Origin: JAJEAO01 sp963667635
Lineage (GTDB): Bacteria; Acidobacteriota; Vicinamibacteria; Marinacidobacterales; Marinacidobacteraceae
Length of the DNA: 64,000 nt
Direction: 5' to 3'
NCBI GenBank assembly: GCA_965232015.1
Contig: OZ246946.1
Coordinates: 3,658,001 to 3,722,000, forward strand
This document shows, piece after piece, positions 7,134-15,890 of this stretch (within the stretch, counting starts at the first letter, position 1; the number at the start of each line of letters is the position of its first letter). The translations under genes were made by a program, and so were the position numbers. The notes below the pieces were generated by a model, which had not been told where the DNA came from, made no database searches, and saw only the letters and a list, made by a program, of their open reading frames with translations.

Positions 7134-8822
7134 CTAGTCGTCGGCGCCCTCGGGGGCGTCGGGGAGCAGACCGGCGTAGGCATAGAGGAAGGTGGCGATG
7201 CTCTTTTCGGCGCCCGCCATTCCGTACACCTCTCCGGCGCCCTCGATGACCCAGAACTCGTTCGCCGCGTGCGCTCCGCCGCCGTGCCCGCCGGCGCCGC
7301 CCACGATCGGCATCGCGAGGTCGGTGCCGCCCGGCAGCGCGGCGTCGCGTCCGCTGAACAGATACGCGGGCCAGTAGCCGCCGAGGATCGTCTCGTCCCC
7401 GATCGGCTCGCGGTAGCGGATGCCGAAGATGTCGTAGGTCCGCATGAGCGAGTGCGCGGCGCGGTTGTCGTAGGACGACTTGGACCACGGCACGTCCCCG
7501 ACGATCGTCAGGTCCACGTCCTCGTACCCCTGGGAATCCAGGTAGTCCCGGATCTTCTGCACCATCTCCAGACCGTCCATGTCCGGCACGTAGCGCATGT
7601 TGTGCTTCGACGTGATCCGGTTCGGCAGGATCGCACCCGCCCCGCCCGGATACATGTTCCCGGCCCAGACGCCGTCCATGTTGAAGGAGATCCCGTAGCG
7701 GGCGTTCTTCAGGTGCTGCAGCGGGTCTTCGGTCATGAACCGGGCCACTCCGATGTTCTCGGCGGCGATCGTCAGATCGAGGTTCTCGGCCGAGGTCCGG
7801 AACATCTCCTCCTCCGCCGGGCTGAGCGGGGCGGCGCCCTCGTAGAAGCCCGGCACCAGGACGTCGTTTCCGTCATCGGAGATCAGGCTGGAGAGCATCT
7901 TGATGTGCCGCAGCGCCGGGGCGTCGGTTGAGCGCTTGTGCGCGCCGTGGATGTTCGAGGCCACCGGGCCGCGTCCCCAGCTCGCCCCGCTCGTCGTCAG
8001 CTCGATGTAAACGCAACCCTCGGAGCCTCCGCCGATCCCGGCGGCGCCCGAGCGCGACTGCGAACCGAACCGGTACATCGCCTCGGCGGCGCGGAACAGC
8101 TCCGGGTTCTCCCGGACGAACTGCCGCAGGCCGATGGACATCCGCTCCTCGTCGCCCTCGGCGATGAAGATCAGGTTCACCGGCATCGTCCCGGTCACCT
8201 CGTAGATCGAGTGGAACGCGTTCCACTGGACCATCTGCGGGCCCTTGGAGTTCGTGGCCCCGCGGCCGATCATCACCTTCTGGAACGGCCCGAACTCGGT
8301 CAGCTCGCCGTCGAACGGAGGCAGAACCCACGCCTCCGGCTGGGTGATCGGCATCGTGTCGTACATCCAGTAGATGAGGAGCGTGTGCTCCTTGCCGTAG
8401 TCGCAGTTCGCATAGACGACCGGGTTCCCGGGCTGCCCCCACTCGGTCATCGGGATGTCGTGGACCTCGGATCGCTGGCAGCCGAGCTGGTCGAAGAAGC
8501 CCTTGACCATCTGGGCCGACTCCTGGATGCCTTCGCCGGAGTTGGAGATGCTGGGCTGCTGGATCCAGCGGCGCAGGTTCAGGACATGCTCGTCCACGTT
8601 GTCATCAATGTAGGTGAAGACCTCCTGGAGTTCCTCGGGGACCTGGCCCAGGTCCGGCGAGATCTCGGTGTCCCCGGCGGCGCGAATTCCCAGCGATTCC
8701 TGGGTCGTGGCGACCGGCTCCTGAGACTCGGGCGGCGCGCAGGCGGCGGCCAGCCAGCCGGCGGCGGCGAGTGCGGCGGCAAGGAACAGCAGCGAGCGGT
8801 GGTGGGAACGAGGGGACAACAT
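7134..8822 (-). CDS. M20-family metallohydrolase homologue with altered metal ligands
   Basis: The 562-residue lipoprotein-like protein (hydrophobic core, then AAACAPPE, lipobox Cys 28) has M20 architecture. At the usual H-x-D-x-x-P position residues 153-158 read MYDTMP, so the histidine is methionine. At the usual GRG-A-T-D-x-K-G residues 187-194 read GRGATNSKG, so the bridging aspartate is asparagine. EGDEE, corresponding to the catalytic and ligand acidic pair, and a late GAHAANEF histidine are kept. Either a distinct subfamily uses a different metal site, or the protein is not a standard peptidase. The start is set at the ATG followed by a signal peptide; the frame upstream is not protein-like. 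Confidence 0.8.
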   Translation of the reverse strand: MLSPRSHHRSLLFLAAALAAAGWLAAACAPPESQEPVATTQESLGIRAAGDTEISPDLGQVPEELQEVFTYIDDNVDEHVLNLRRWIQQPSISNSGEGIQESAQMVKGFFDQLGCQRSEVHDIPMTEWGQPGNPVVYANCDYGKEHTLLIYWMYDTMPITQPEAWVLPPFDGELTEFGPFQKVMIGRGATNSKGPQMVQWNAFHSIYEVTGTMPVNLIFIAEGDEERMSIGLRQFVRENPELFRAAEAMYRFGSQSRSGAAGIGGGSEGCVYIELTTSGASWGRGPVASNIHGAHKRSTDAPALRHIKMLSSLISDDGNDVLVPGFYEGAAPLSPAEEEMFRTSAENLDLTIAAENIGVARFMTEDPLQHLKNARYGISFNMDGVWAGNMYPGGAGAILPNRITSKHNMRYVPDMDGLEMVQKIRDYLDSQGYEDVDLTIVGDVPWSKSSYDNRAAHSLMRTYDIFGIRYREPIGDETILGGYWPAYLFSGRDAALPGGTDLAMPIVGGAGGHGGGAHAANEFWVIEGAGEVYGMAGAEKSIATFLYAYAGLLPDAPEGADD

Positions 8823-8935
8823 CAGGCTTCCTCCGAGTGCGCCAAGGGCCGGAACCGACTGCCGGCAACCTCCGAACATACGCGGGGATACTCTGCCTGT
8901 CAAAGACCGCGGCCGAATGAGGTCGCCATGACGCC

Positions 8936-10207
8936 GTGTTCCATTCCAACCGCCTCGCCCGCGCCCGCCGAGGCGTCGGGCGGGGTCTTTTCCTCTCCTC
9001 CCTTCTCTTCGGCCCCGCGTGCGCGCCGCCCGCCGACGAGCCGGCGGAGGCCGCGCCCCGTACGGTGGAGGGCCTCGCGAACGCATGGGTCGAGCTCGCC
9101 GTCGCGCTCGGGCGGCACGACCCGCTCACCCTCGATCTGGTCTTCCAGCAGCGGCTTCCCGAACCGCCGTCGTGGACGCTCGAGGCGATCCGGGAGCGGG
9201 CGGAGTGGCTCGCGGCGGCGGCCGCCACCGGCGCGCGGGGCGGGGAGGAGCAGCGCGTGCGCCGGATCGGGGGTTCGGCTCGCGCGCTGGGCGCCCGGGC
9301 GGCGGTGCTCCTCGGCGAGCGGATCCCGGTTCGGGAGCAGCTCGGGGTCATGTTCGGACTCGAGGCTTCGTTTCCGGCGCCGGACCTCGAACGGCTCCAC
9401 TTCCACGTGGACCGCGAGATTCCCGGGATCGCGCCGCTGGTCGTGCGGGTGCGCCGCCGTTACGAGCGCCGCGCCGCCTCGGCGACGGATCTCGAACCGG
9501 TTCTCCGCGGAGCGATGAGGCGGTGCCGCGACCGGGCGCTGCCTCCCGACGGGCCGCCGTTCCGGCTCGAGCCGCTCGACATCCGATGGATCGCGCCGGC
9601 CGAGGCGATGCGACGCCCACGGGGGCCGACGCCGTTCTACCGCTTCCGCGGAGTTGGGCGCGGGGAGCTGGAGATGGGGCGCGGGATGGCGCTGAACCCC
9701 GCGGAGCTGGAGCGCCTCGCCTGCCACGAGGGGGTTCCCGGACACCACCTGCAGGCGGCGGCCGCCGACGCCCATTACCGCGCCACCGGCTGGCCGGAGG
9801 CGGGGGTGGTTCCGCTCTACGACCCCCGGACGGCGGTCTTCGAGGCTCTCTCCGCGACGATGGAGCGGCTCGCGCCCGAGGATCCGGAGGAGGCGGCGCT
9901 CCGGACGCTGGAGCCGGTCGTGGCCTGGATCCTCTCCCGCTACCTCGACGGCGAGCTGGACCGGCTCACGGCGATGCGCGCGCTCGACTTCGAGGCGCTC
10001 GCCCCCGATCCCCACGCGCTCCTCGCCCACGCCGACCGGTTCGGCGGATACGCTTTGGTACGACCCTTCGCCGATCCGATGCTCGCCGCTGCGCTGGAAC
10101 CCCTTGCCGACCCGGCGCTTTCTCCCGGCGAGCGCTTCGAAATCGTCGTGCGCGTGGTCGAACAGGCGATGAGCCCGCGGGAGCTCGTGGAGGTGCTGTC
10201 CCGATGA
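8936..10207 (+). CDS. DUF885-like zinc metallopeptidase homologue
   Basis: The 423-residue exported protein has residues 1-30 forming a signal or lipoprotein peptide (GLFLSSLLFGPACAPP). The hallmark HEGVPGHHLQ lies at 264-273, the H-E-x-x-x-x-H zinc motif of DUF885 proteins. Downstream FEALSATMERLAPEDPEE supplies a likely third acidic ligand region. At 423 residues it is clearly shorter than the ~550-600 usual for the family; the N-terminal half appears reduced. The start is a GTG; the ATG eight bases earlier is in another frame. The stop overlaps the next start (ATGA), so translation of the next gene is coupled. Confidence 0.8.
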   Translation: MFHSNRLARARRGVGRGLFLSSLLFGPACAPPADEPAEAAPRTVEGLANAWVELAVALGRHDPLTLDLVFQQRLPEPPSWTLEAIRERAEWLAAAAATGARGGEEQRVRRIGGSARALGARAAVLLGERIPVREQLGVMFGLEASFPAPDLERLHFHVDREIPGIAPLVVRVRRRYERRAASATDLEPVLRGAMRRCRDRALPPDGPPFRLEPLDIRWIAPAEAMRRPRGPTPFYRFRGVGRGELEMGRGMALNPAELERLACHEGVPGHHLQAAAADAHYRATGWPEAGVVPLYDPRTAVFEALSATMERLAPEDPEEAALRTLEPVVAWILSRYLDGELDRLTAMRALDFEALAPDPHALLAHADRFGGYALVRPFADPMLAAALEPLADPALSPGERFEIVVRVVEQAMSPRELVEVLSR

Positions 10208-10743
10208 CGCGGCGCGCCGTCCCGTGGCTGCTGCTGGGCGCCTTCGCCGCCGGCTGCGGTGGAAGCCCGGAGGCCCCACCCGAGGAAGAAGCCGCGGCCG
10301 CTGGCGGGATGGCCATGATGGCCCACGGAGACCACTCCCCCCGCTACGGCGGCTACGTGTTCATGCACGGCGACCTCCACTTCGAGGTCGTGCTGGGCGC
10401 GGACGGCGAGCACGCCCTCTACTTCTCGGACGCGATGCGGAGCGAGCTGCCCGCCGCCGTCGCCGAAGGGGTCCGCATCACCGTCCGCCGCGGCCCGCCC
10501 GGCGAGGAGGGCGAGGAGGATCTGGAGCCGCTCCGCCCCCGGATTGATGACTACGGGGAGGCCTGGATCGCGAGCGGACGGCCGGTCGAGGCGGGCGAGG
10601 AGGCCGCGGCGATCGTGTGGTTCTCCTTCGAGGGGGCTCCCTACGAGATCGAGGTGCCCTTCGTCATGGCCCCCCCGACGGTGGATCCCCACACTGGCCT
10701 GCCCCTCCCTGCCGCCGGCGACGCAGAGACACCGGACCCGTAG
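10204..10743 (+). CDS. Predicted lipoprotein coupled to the DUF885-like gene
   Basis: The 179-residue protein starts with MTRRAVPWLLLGAFAAGCGG, a lipoprotein signal with Cys 18 as the probable lipidated residue. An acidic linker and a Met/His-rich stretch (GGMAMMAHGDHSPRYGGYVF) follow, then a compact beta-rich domain (LHFEVVLGADGEHALYFSD, YEIEVPFVM). The His/Met stretch could bind copper or another metal, which is inference only. It overlaps the preceding gene by four bases (ATGA), which argues for a shared function at the cell envelope. I do not recognise a named family. Confidence 0.75.
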   Translation: MTRRAVPWLLLGAFAAGCGGSPEAPPEEEAAAAGGMAMMAHGDHSPRYGGYVFMHGDLHFEVVLGADGEHALYFSDAMRSELPAAVAEGVRITVRRGPPGEEGEEDLEPLRPRIDDYGEAWIASGRPVEAGEEAAAIVWFSFEGAPYEIEVPFVMAPPTVDPHTGLPLPAAGDAETPDP

Positions 10744-10934
10744 CCGGCGCCGGCGTGCCGGCGCGCCGGACTCCAGTCCGGCAATTCACCAAGGCAGTGC
10801 GCGTCGCGGTGCCGGCCCCCCACCGGGAGAACTGGTGGAGTCCGGCGCTCCGACAGGGAGGCGCCGGTCGAGGGGGTTGCGTGCCGGCCCCCCACCGGAA
10901 GAACCGGCGGAGTCCGGCGCGCCGGTCGCCCCAT
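10744..10934. repeat. Cluster of short intergenic repeats
   Basis: Between two convergent genes lie the hairpin CCGGACTCCAGTCCGG with GCGCCGG flanks, then two copies of the ACCGGGAGAAC unit (10815-10834, and a variant ACCGGAAGAAC near 10887-10908), each followed by GG-x-GGAGTCCGGCG. The block looks like alternating modules of one repeat family. It may also end both transcripts through hairpin formation, but no T-run is present. Confidence 0.7.
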
Positions 10935-10937
10935 GCT

Positions 10938-12551
10938 TCACATGCCCCAGACGGTCACCGGCGCCCCACCGACTGTTTCTTCCCGTCGGAAGATTCGCTC
11001 GTCCCAGGTCCTCTCCGCCGACCGGTCGAAGAGCACCAGGTGCCCCTCCGCCGAGGCGCAGCGGTCCATGTATCGCCGGGTCTGAGCGAGTCCTTCCCCA
11101 ACGGTTCGCTCGAGGCTCCCGCGGAGCACCTTGCACTCGATCACGATGCGCTGGCGGGCGGCGTCGGGTACATCGCCCGAGCGAGGCCAGACGATGAGCA
11201 GGTCGGTCCGCATGCGCCCGAGTCCGTACTCCCGTTCGATGCGCCCCCCGGCGTTCACCACCCGGTGCAGGAACGCCTGCAGCAGGAGCTGCGGGCCCGC
11301 CTCCCGGTACTGGAAGCGGTCCACCCAGTGTTCCGAGTGCTGGCGGAAGAAGTCCTGGAACGCCTCCAGCAGCTCTCCGGTCCGGAGGGCGCCCGATTCG
11401 TCCACGAACCACGCGGTCTCGTGGGGCAGCGTCTGCTCGATCACGTAGGCGAGGTTGCGCGGGATCACCTCCCGGTAGATCGGGTTGGCGACGCGGAGGG
11501 GGCGGTCGGGAGCGATGAGACCCAGATCCCGGACGTAGGCGAGGTCGTCGTCGCGGATGCCGTCCTCGGGCAGATCGCCGCTCAGGAGCGGCTCCACGAT
11601 CCGGCGGACCCGTTCTTCCCGCAGCTTGTGCGCGAGTTGGTCCACATGTGTCCGCTGGTTGAGGATCATCTCTTCCTTGCCCTCAAAGATCCGGGAAGCC
11701 GGAATCGGGTGGCTCCGATCCCGCCCCGCCCGGTCGCGGAAGCAGGCGTGGTAGGCGAGCGAGTTGACGAGCCACGGCTGCCCCAGCGAGAGATTCCAGA
11801 CCGCTTCGATCGCCCGGTTCTCGAACTCCTGGCCGGTCTCGCCGGTGTGCTGCGCCAGCAGTTCCCGGGTCTCCGCTTCGGTGAAGTCGCCGAGCCGCAG
11901 CGATTCGGCGTGGATGTTGAACGCGCTGCCGCCGAGGACGGTCGTCCCTTCGGCCGTGGAGTGGATGCGGTAGTCGCGGACATCCCTGACTCCGCACACG
12001 ATGACGCTGTACGGATAGCCGCCGGGACGCTCCCCGTAGCCGGCGCGCAACTGGCGGAGCATGGAGATCAGCGTGTCGCCCACGAGCGAGTCAATCTCAT
12101 CAATCATGAGCACGATCGGCGCGGGATCGGCAGCGGCCCACCGGGTCAAGAGCTCCTGGAGGGCACCGTCTGGACCCTGGTTCTCCAGGGCCGCGAGCCA
12201 CACGCTGGAAGGGAAGGGATCATCCAGGGTTCTGCGCGCCTGGGTGACGAGGCTCCCGAGGATCGCCCGCATGGCCCGCGCCGTGTCTTCCCGCGCCGCC
12301 TGACCCACCTCGACATTCACATAGACTGCTCGCCAGCGGCCCACGTCGCCGCTGTTCAGCAGATCGCGGAGCGCCATGAGACACGACGTCTTGCCGGTCT
12401 GCCGGGGAGCATGGAGCACGAAGTACTTCCCCTGCTGGACCAGGGGGAGGATCTCCGGCAGGTTGACGCGGGAGAGCGGCGGAATCTGGTAGTGGATCTC
12501 CGGGATCATCGGCCCCGCGGTGTTGAAGAAGCGGTATCCGAGGTTGAACAC
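10938..12551 (-). CDS. AAA-like ATPase with C-terminal nuclease-like domain
   Basis: The 537-residue protein opens with the FFNTAGP...IHYQIPPL block of the AAA-like ATPase family (PF14516 type). Walker A is APRQTGKTS (about 48-56) and Walker B is PIVLMIDEID (about 145-154). The C-terminal ~100 residues (RTDLLIVWP, RIVIECKVL, GLAQTRRYMD, GHLVLFDRS) resemble a PD-(D/E)xK fold with the E-x-K of IECK. Such ATPase-nuclease proteins are common, poorly characterised accessory genes. The start is a GTG with the conserved N-terminal block directly after it. It is one of four ATPase or nuclease-like families within 20 kb, none in an operon with another. Confidence 0.85.
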   Translation of the reverse strand: MFNLGYRFFNTAGPMIPEIHYQIPPLSRVNLPEILPLVQQGKYFVLHAPRQTGKTSCLMALRDLLNSGDVGRWRAVYVNVEVGQAAREDTARAMRAILGSLVTQARRTLDDPFPSSVWLAALENQGPDGALQELLTRWAAADPAPIVLMIDEIDSLVGDTLISMLRQLRAGYGERPGGYPYSVIVCGVRDVRDYRIHSTAEGTTVLGGSAFNIHAESLRLGDFTEAETRELLAQHTGETGQEFENRAIEAVWNLSLGQPWLVNSLAYHACFRDRAGRDRSHPIPASRIFEGKEEMILNQRTHVDQLAHKLREERVRRIVEPLLSGDLPEDGIRDDDLAYVRDLGLIAPDRPLRVANPIYREVIPRNLAYVIEQTLPHETAWFVDESGALRTGELLEAFQDFFRQHSEHWVDRFQYREAGPQLLLQAFLHRVVNAGGRIEREYGLGRMRTDLLIVWPRSGDVPDAARQRIVIECKVLRGSLERTVGEGLAQTRRYMDRCASAEGHLVLFDRSAERTWDERIFRREETVGGAPVTVWGM

Positions 12552-12613
12552 AGAGCGTGGCCGGCGGCGTCCGAGGCCCGGCTCGTGAGACTACTACCCG
12601 GAACGGGAGACGA

Positions 12614-13960
12614 CTACTCGGAGCGGAGCGCGACGATCGGGTCGAGCTGAGACGCGCGCCGGGCCGGATACCAGCCGAAGAACACCCCGACCCCCATCGC
12701 CAGCCCCGCCGCTGCGCCGAGCGCTTCCGGCGGGATCACCGTCCTCCAGCCGAACAGACTCTCGACCACCGCCGAAGAAACGCCCCCGAGCGCGGTCCCG
12801 AAGAGCCCCCCGAGGAGCGCCAGCCCTACTGCCTCCGCGAGGAACTGCCACAGCACATCGCGCTTCCGCGCCCCGACGGCGAGCCGAAGCCCGATCTCAC
12901 GAGTGCGCTCGGTCACGGCGAGCAGCATCACGTTCATGATGCCAACTCCGCCCACGATGAGCGAGACGCCCGCGAGCGCGCCGAGGAGCAGCGTCATCGT
13001 GGAAGTCGCCCGGTTCAGCGTCCCGACCATCTCCTCCGAAGTCACTTCGTCCAGCTTCGGCATGGAGGCCAGGACGAACGCCGCCGCCGTCGTGTAGAGG
13101 CCCTGCGTGAGGGCGGAAGTCGCCTGGGTGCGCACCACGAAATCGTCCGGCAGCCGGGCGCCTCGGCGGAACGCATGCGGGGCTGACGATTCCGCCGGCG
13201 GGGCGGCCCGGGTCAGCTCGTGCCGCTCCCGGAGCAGGTTGGTGACGTCGCGCGCCACCGCGGAAGCGTCCCCGGCGCGCTCGGTGGAGATCCAGATCGC
13301 CTGGAGGTAGTCGCGACCCACGAGGTGCTGGAGGATGGGCCAGGGGACGAGAACGGCTTCGACGAGCCGACGATCGGCCGACTGGTAAACCCCGACGACC
13401 TCGAACTCGGTCTCCCGGAAGACGATCCGCTCTCCCACCGCCGACCCGTCCGGGAACAGATCGCGCTCCACCGGGCCCGAGATGAGCGCTACCGGCCGTT
13501 CCGCCGCCACGTCCCCGGCGGCGAAGTGGTCGCCGTCGAGAAGCCGGAGCTGATGGATCACCGAACCGGCCTCGGAGACACCGTGGATGGGGGCGAATCC
13601 GCGGCCGGCGCGGGACTGGAGCGATGCCCTGTCCTCGATGACCGGGCTCACCCGCGCCACGTCGGGCAGGTCCCGGATCGCCTCCGCGTCCCCGACCGTG
13701 AGCGTGTCGGCCCGTCCGAACCCGGAGGGGATGTTCACCGCGTCCCCGCCCCGGATGTAGTTCCCGGCGCGGACGACGATGATGTTCGTGCCCGCCGAGC
13801 GCACGTCGTCGGCCACCGCCGCCCGGGCGCCGGTCCCGAGCGCCGCCATGGTGATCACCGAAGCGACGCCGATCACGAGGCCGGTGAGGGCCAGGACGGT
13901 ACGCAGCGGGTTCGCGACCAGGGCGGATCCCGCGGTTCGGAGGGGGAGGGGAGCTTCCAC
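12614..13960 (-). CDS. Second MacB/FtsX-type ABC permease, orphan
   Basis: The product is about 448 residues if started at the GTG at 13960; a longer in-frame version to 14092 would run through sequence overlapping the next gene. The first helix (NPLRTVLALTGLVIGVASVI) is followed by a periplasmic domain, and three C-terminal helices hold IMNVMLLAVTERTREIGLRL and PARRASQLDPIVALRSE. It is a clear relative of the permease at 4803-6377 but has no adjacent ATPase gene. It may share the ATPase at 6384-7088 or use a distant one. It is divergent from the module at 14028. Confidence 0.87.
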   Translation of the reverse strand: MEAPLPLRTAGSALVANPLRTVLALTGLVIGVASVITMAALGTGARAAVADDVRSAGTNIIVVRAGNYIRGGDAVNIPSGFGRADTLTVGDAEAIRDLPDVARVSPVIEDRASLQSRAGRGFAPIHGVSEAGSVIHQLRLLDGDHFAAGDVAAERPVALISGPVERDLFPDGSAVGERIVFRETEFEVVGVYQSADRRLVEAVLVPWPILQHLVGRDYLQAIWISTERAGDASAVARDVTNLLRERHELTRAAPPAESSAPHAFRRGARLPDDFVVRTQATSALTQGLYTTAAAFVLASMPKLDEVTSEEMVGTLNRATSTMTLLLGALAGVSLIVGGVGIMNVMLLAVTERTREIGLRLAVGARKRDVLWQFLAEAVGLALLGGLFGTALGGVSSAVVESLFGWRTVIPPEALGAAAGLAMGVGVFFGWYPARRASQLDPIVALRSE

Positions 13961-14027
13961 GCCGCCGGAGTCTATGGGGATCCCATGCGAAGACGTTAAA
14001 CTAAACAACCAAACAAGGAATCTTCTC

Positions 14028-14459
14028 GTGCCTGCGAACCAGGTGGACACCCGGACGCTCGCAGCGATGCGTGCGGCTGCCGCCCGGGGCAAGTACGCCG
14101 CGCTCCATCGGCGGCTCCTGTCATTCGCCGAGGACCGATGGACGGCGTCGTTCGACGAGATCGAGTCCGCGTTGGGCTTCCGCCTTCCTGATTCGGCCAG
14201 GATTCACCCGGCCTGGTGGTCGAATGGCGGGCGGCACAGTCACGCTCTCGCGTGGGAAGCAGCGGGGTTTCGGGTCCGCCCGCGCGTACGGGCACAGGTC
14301 GTGTCGTTCGAGCGGATGGCGCCGCGAGAGCGTCCCGCGGCTGTCGAGGGTCCGCCGTGGTTCGAGCTCGACGCCCTCTTCGAGCTGTGGGATCCGGGGC
14401 CCTGGCCACCCGGTTCCGACCTTTCGCGCGAAGAGATCTACGGCGACGACGGACGCTGA
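14028..14459 (+). CDS. Probable antitoxin-like partner of a PIN protein
   Basis: The 143-residue soluble protein has a recognisable core: SFDEIESALGFRLPDSARIH, then PAWWSNGG and HSHALAWEAAGFRV. This pattern (E-I...LGF-x-LP-x-SAR...WW-x-N...H-x-x-A-W...G-F-x-V) is a widespread small domain of unknown function, often catalogued as DUF7662-like. I have not verified the number. The start is a GTG with AAGGAA nine bases upstream. It ends six bases before the PIN gene, so it is the likely cognate regulator or antitoxin by position. An atypical antitoxin of this domain type would be notable. Confidence 0.65.
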   Translation: MPANQVDTRTLAAMRAAAARGKYAALHRRLLSFAEDRWTASFDEIESALGFRLPDSARIHPAWWSNGGRHSHALAWEAAGFRVRPRVRAQVVSFERMAPRERPAAVEGPPWFELDALFELWDPGPWPPGSDLSREEIYGDDGR

Positions 14460-14465
14460 CGCGGC

Positions 14466-14885
14466 TTGTTTGTTGACACGAATGTCCTCGTCCAGGCCCG
14501 CATGGTGGGGGCTCCCCATCAAGAAGCAGCCCTGGCGCTTCTTGCGGCTGCCCGTGACGGCGCAACGCGCCCGGCGATCAGCGGCCAGGTGCTGCGGGAG
14601 TATCTCGCCGCGACCACGAGGCCACAGCGGTGGGCCCGACCCCTTCCGATGGACTCGGCGCTTCAGGACGTCGTGAGGCTCCAGACGGCGTTTCAGGTTC
14701 TGGAGGACGGACCGCGGGTGGCCTCGGCGCTCGAATCGCTCTGCAGAGCGGTCCCGCTCGCGGGCAAGCAAGTGCATGACGCGAACATCGTGGCTACCAT
14801 GCTCGCGCACGGGCGGCGCAGACTGGCGACCTTCAACGTCAAGGACTTCATTCGCTTCGGAGATCGGATCGAGATCGTGACCTGA
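14466..14885 (+). CDS. PIN-domain ribonuclease (VapC-like toxin)
   Basis: The 139-residue PIN protein has the four acidic positions: D in MFVDTNVLVQA at the N-terminus, E in LREYLAA, D in VHDANIVATML, and a C-terminal FNVKDFIRF. PIN toxins cleave RNA and are neutralised by a small partner. The start is a TTG six bases after the upstream gene's stop. No ATG or GTG gives a complete N-terminal strand with the first aspartate, so the TTG is favoured. It is followed directly by a repeat cluster. Confidence 0.82.
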   Translation: MFVDTNVLVQARMVGAPHQEAALALLAAARDGATRPAISGQVLREYLAATTRPQRWARPLPMDSALQDVVRLQTAFQVLEDGPRVASALESLCRAVPLAGKQVHDANIVATMLAHGRRRLATFNVKDFIRFGDRIEIVT

Positions 14886-14888
14886 CAG

Positions 14889-15060
14889 TGCCGGGCCCCC
14901 ACCGGGAGAACTGACGCCGGACTCCCTTGCCGGGCCCCCACCGGGAGAACTGGCGCCGGACTCCAGTCCGGCAATTCACCGAGGGCATGCGGGCCGCGGT
15001 GCCGCACCCCTACCGGGAGAACCGGTGGAGAGCGGCGCTCCATACCGCCGGCGCGCCGGC
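14889..15060. repeat. Cluster of short intergenic repeats
   Basis: Three copies of the ACCGGGAGAAC unit (14895-14913, 14934-14952, 15006-15024) alternate with GCCGGACTCC half-hairpins, and one full CCGGACTCCAGTCCGG hairpin follows the second copy. The order of modules is close to that at 10744-10934, including the shared string CCGGCAATTCACC after the hairpin. This indicates duplication of the whole block between loci. Confidence 0.75.
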
Positions 15061-15062
15061 CG

Positions 15063-15788
15063 CTACGCGTCGTCCGAAGCGAGTCCGCTGAAGTCGCGGG
15101 GCCGGAACTTCCCGGAGTTCGTGATGCTCGCGCTGCTTCCGGTGGCCCGGATCACGAAGAAACCCCGCCGTTCCGCGTAGATGGCCGCTTCCTGCTCGGC
15201 GCGCAGATAGGCGACCGCCCCGTAGTACCGAAGCGCGCCCTTGAGCGGGAGCAGCGTCGGAACTTCCGCCATGGTCTCCTCGAATCGGCGCACGTGTTTC
15301 ACCAGCAACGTCGTCTTCACTTCGACGGCGACGATGTCCGCGCCGTTCCAGGCCAGGATGTCCAACTCCCGCTGCCTTGCATCACCAAGCGGATGTCGCC
15401 GGGCGTAAACCGCCGTGACCTGGACCCCACGGCGCTGGAGGAGGCGCACCAGATCACCCTCGACCAACGACTCCATCAGTTTTCCCCACTGGCTGTTGAA
15501 CCTGCGGTCCGTTTTGCGGAGCTGCTCGTCCGTTTTGCGGAGCTGCTCGTCGGTCTTGCGGAGTGACTCCCGGGTCTTGCGGCCCTCCTCGGCGAGCGCG
15601 CGCAGCGACTGCTCGGTCCTGGCGTGGTCTTCCGCCCGCGCGCGGCGTTCGGCCTCCATCTCCGCGTGGAAGCGATTCTGGCGCTGCTCCAGCGTCCTGC
15701 TCCCTTCGGCGACCTCGCGGAGAGTCGCCCGGATCTCCGCCATGCCCTTGTACCAGTCGGCCCCACCCGATGCGATCACTCGGTCCAT
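15063..15788 (-). CDS. Coiled-coil plus PD-(D/E)xK-like nuclease protein (DUF3782-like)
   Basis: The 241-residue protein has a charged coiled coil at about residues 20-100, including LRKTDEQLRKTDEQLRKTD. Two of those heptads are encoded by identical 21-base units (15510-15552), suggesting recent expansion. The C-terminal half has a nuclease-like core: ESLVEGDLVRLLQRRGV, RELDILAWNGADIVAVEVKT with D and E-x-K in the expected order, and a final GFFVIRATG strand. DUF3782-type proteins share this layout and lack a known role. The ATG is six bases downstream of TACACT, so the transcript is probably leaderless. Confidence 0.8.
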   Translation of the reverse strand: MDRVIASGGADWYKGMAEIRATLREVAEGSRTLEQRQNRFHAEMEAERRARAEDHARTEQSLRALAEEGRKTRESLRKTDEQLRKTDEQLRKTDRRFNSQWGKLMESLVEGDLVRLLQRRGVQVTAVYARRHPLGDARQRELDILAWNGADIVAVEVKTTLLVKHVRRFEETMAEVPTLLPLKGALRYYGAVAYLRAEQEAAIYAERRGFFVIRATGSSASITNSGKFRPRDFSGLASDDA

Positions 15789-15794
15789 GGCGGC

Positions 15795-15800
15795 AGTGTA
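15795..15800 (-). promoter_or_regulatory. Predicted -10 element of the coiled-coil nuclease-like gene
   Basis: TACACT on the minus strand, followed by GCCGCC and then the ATG. There is no Shine-Dalgarno sequence in this spacing. Confidence 0.55.
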
Positions 15801-15890
15801 GCGATCCGAGGGGGTCCTGGACGGCGTCGCGGCCCATCCCAGCCGGGCGGGCGTGGACCGGCGATCGCCGGAGACCGTCCAGCCCCCTCG

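Noticed and set aside
13220..13999. Plus-strand reading frame opposite the second ABC permease
   Set aside because: Composition is low-complexity Arg/Gly/Pro and the opposite strand encodes a complete FtsX-type permease.
10744..15060. CRISPR array suggested by recurring ACCGGGAGAAC units
   Set aside because: Spacing is irregular, there are no unique uniform spacers, the copies are dispersed across the window, and no cas genes are present.
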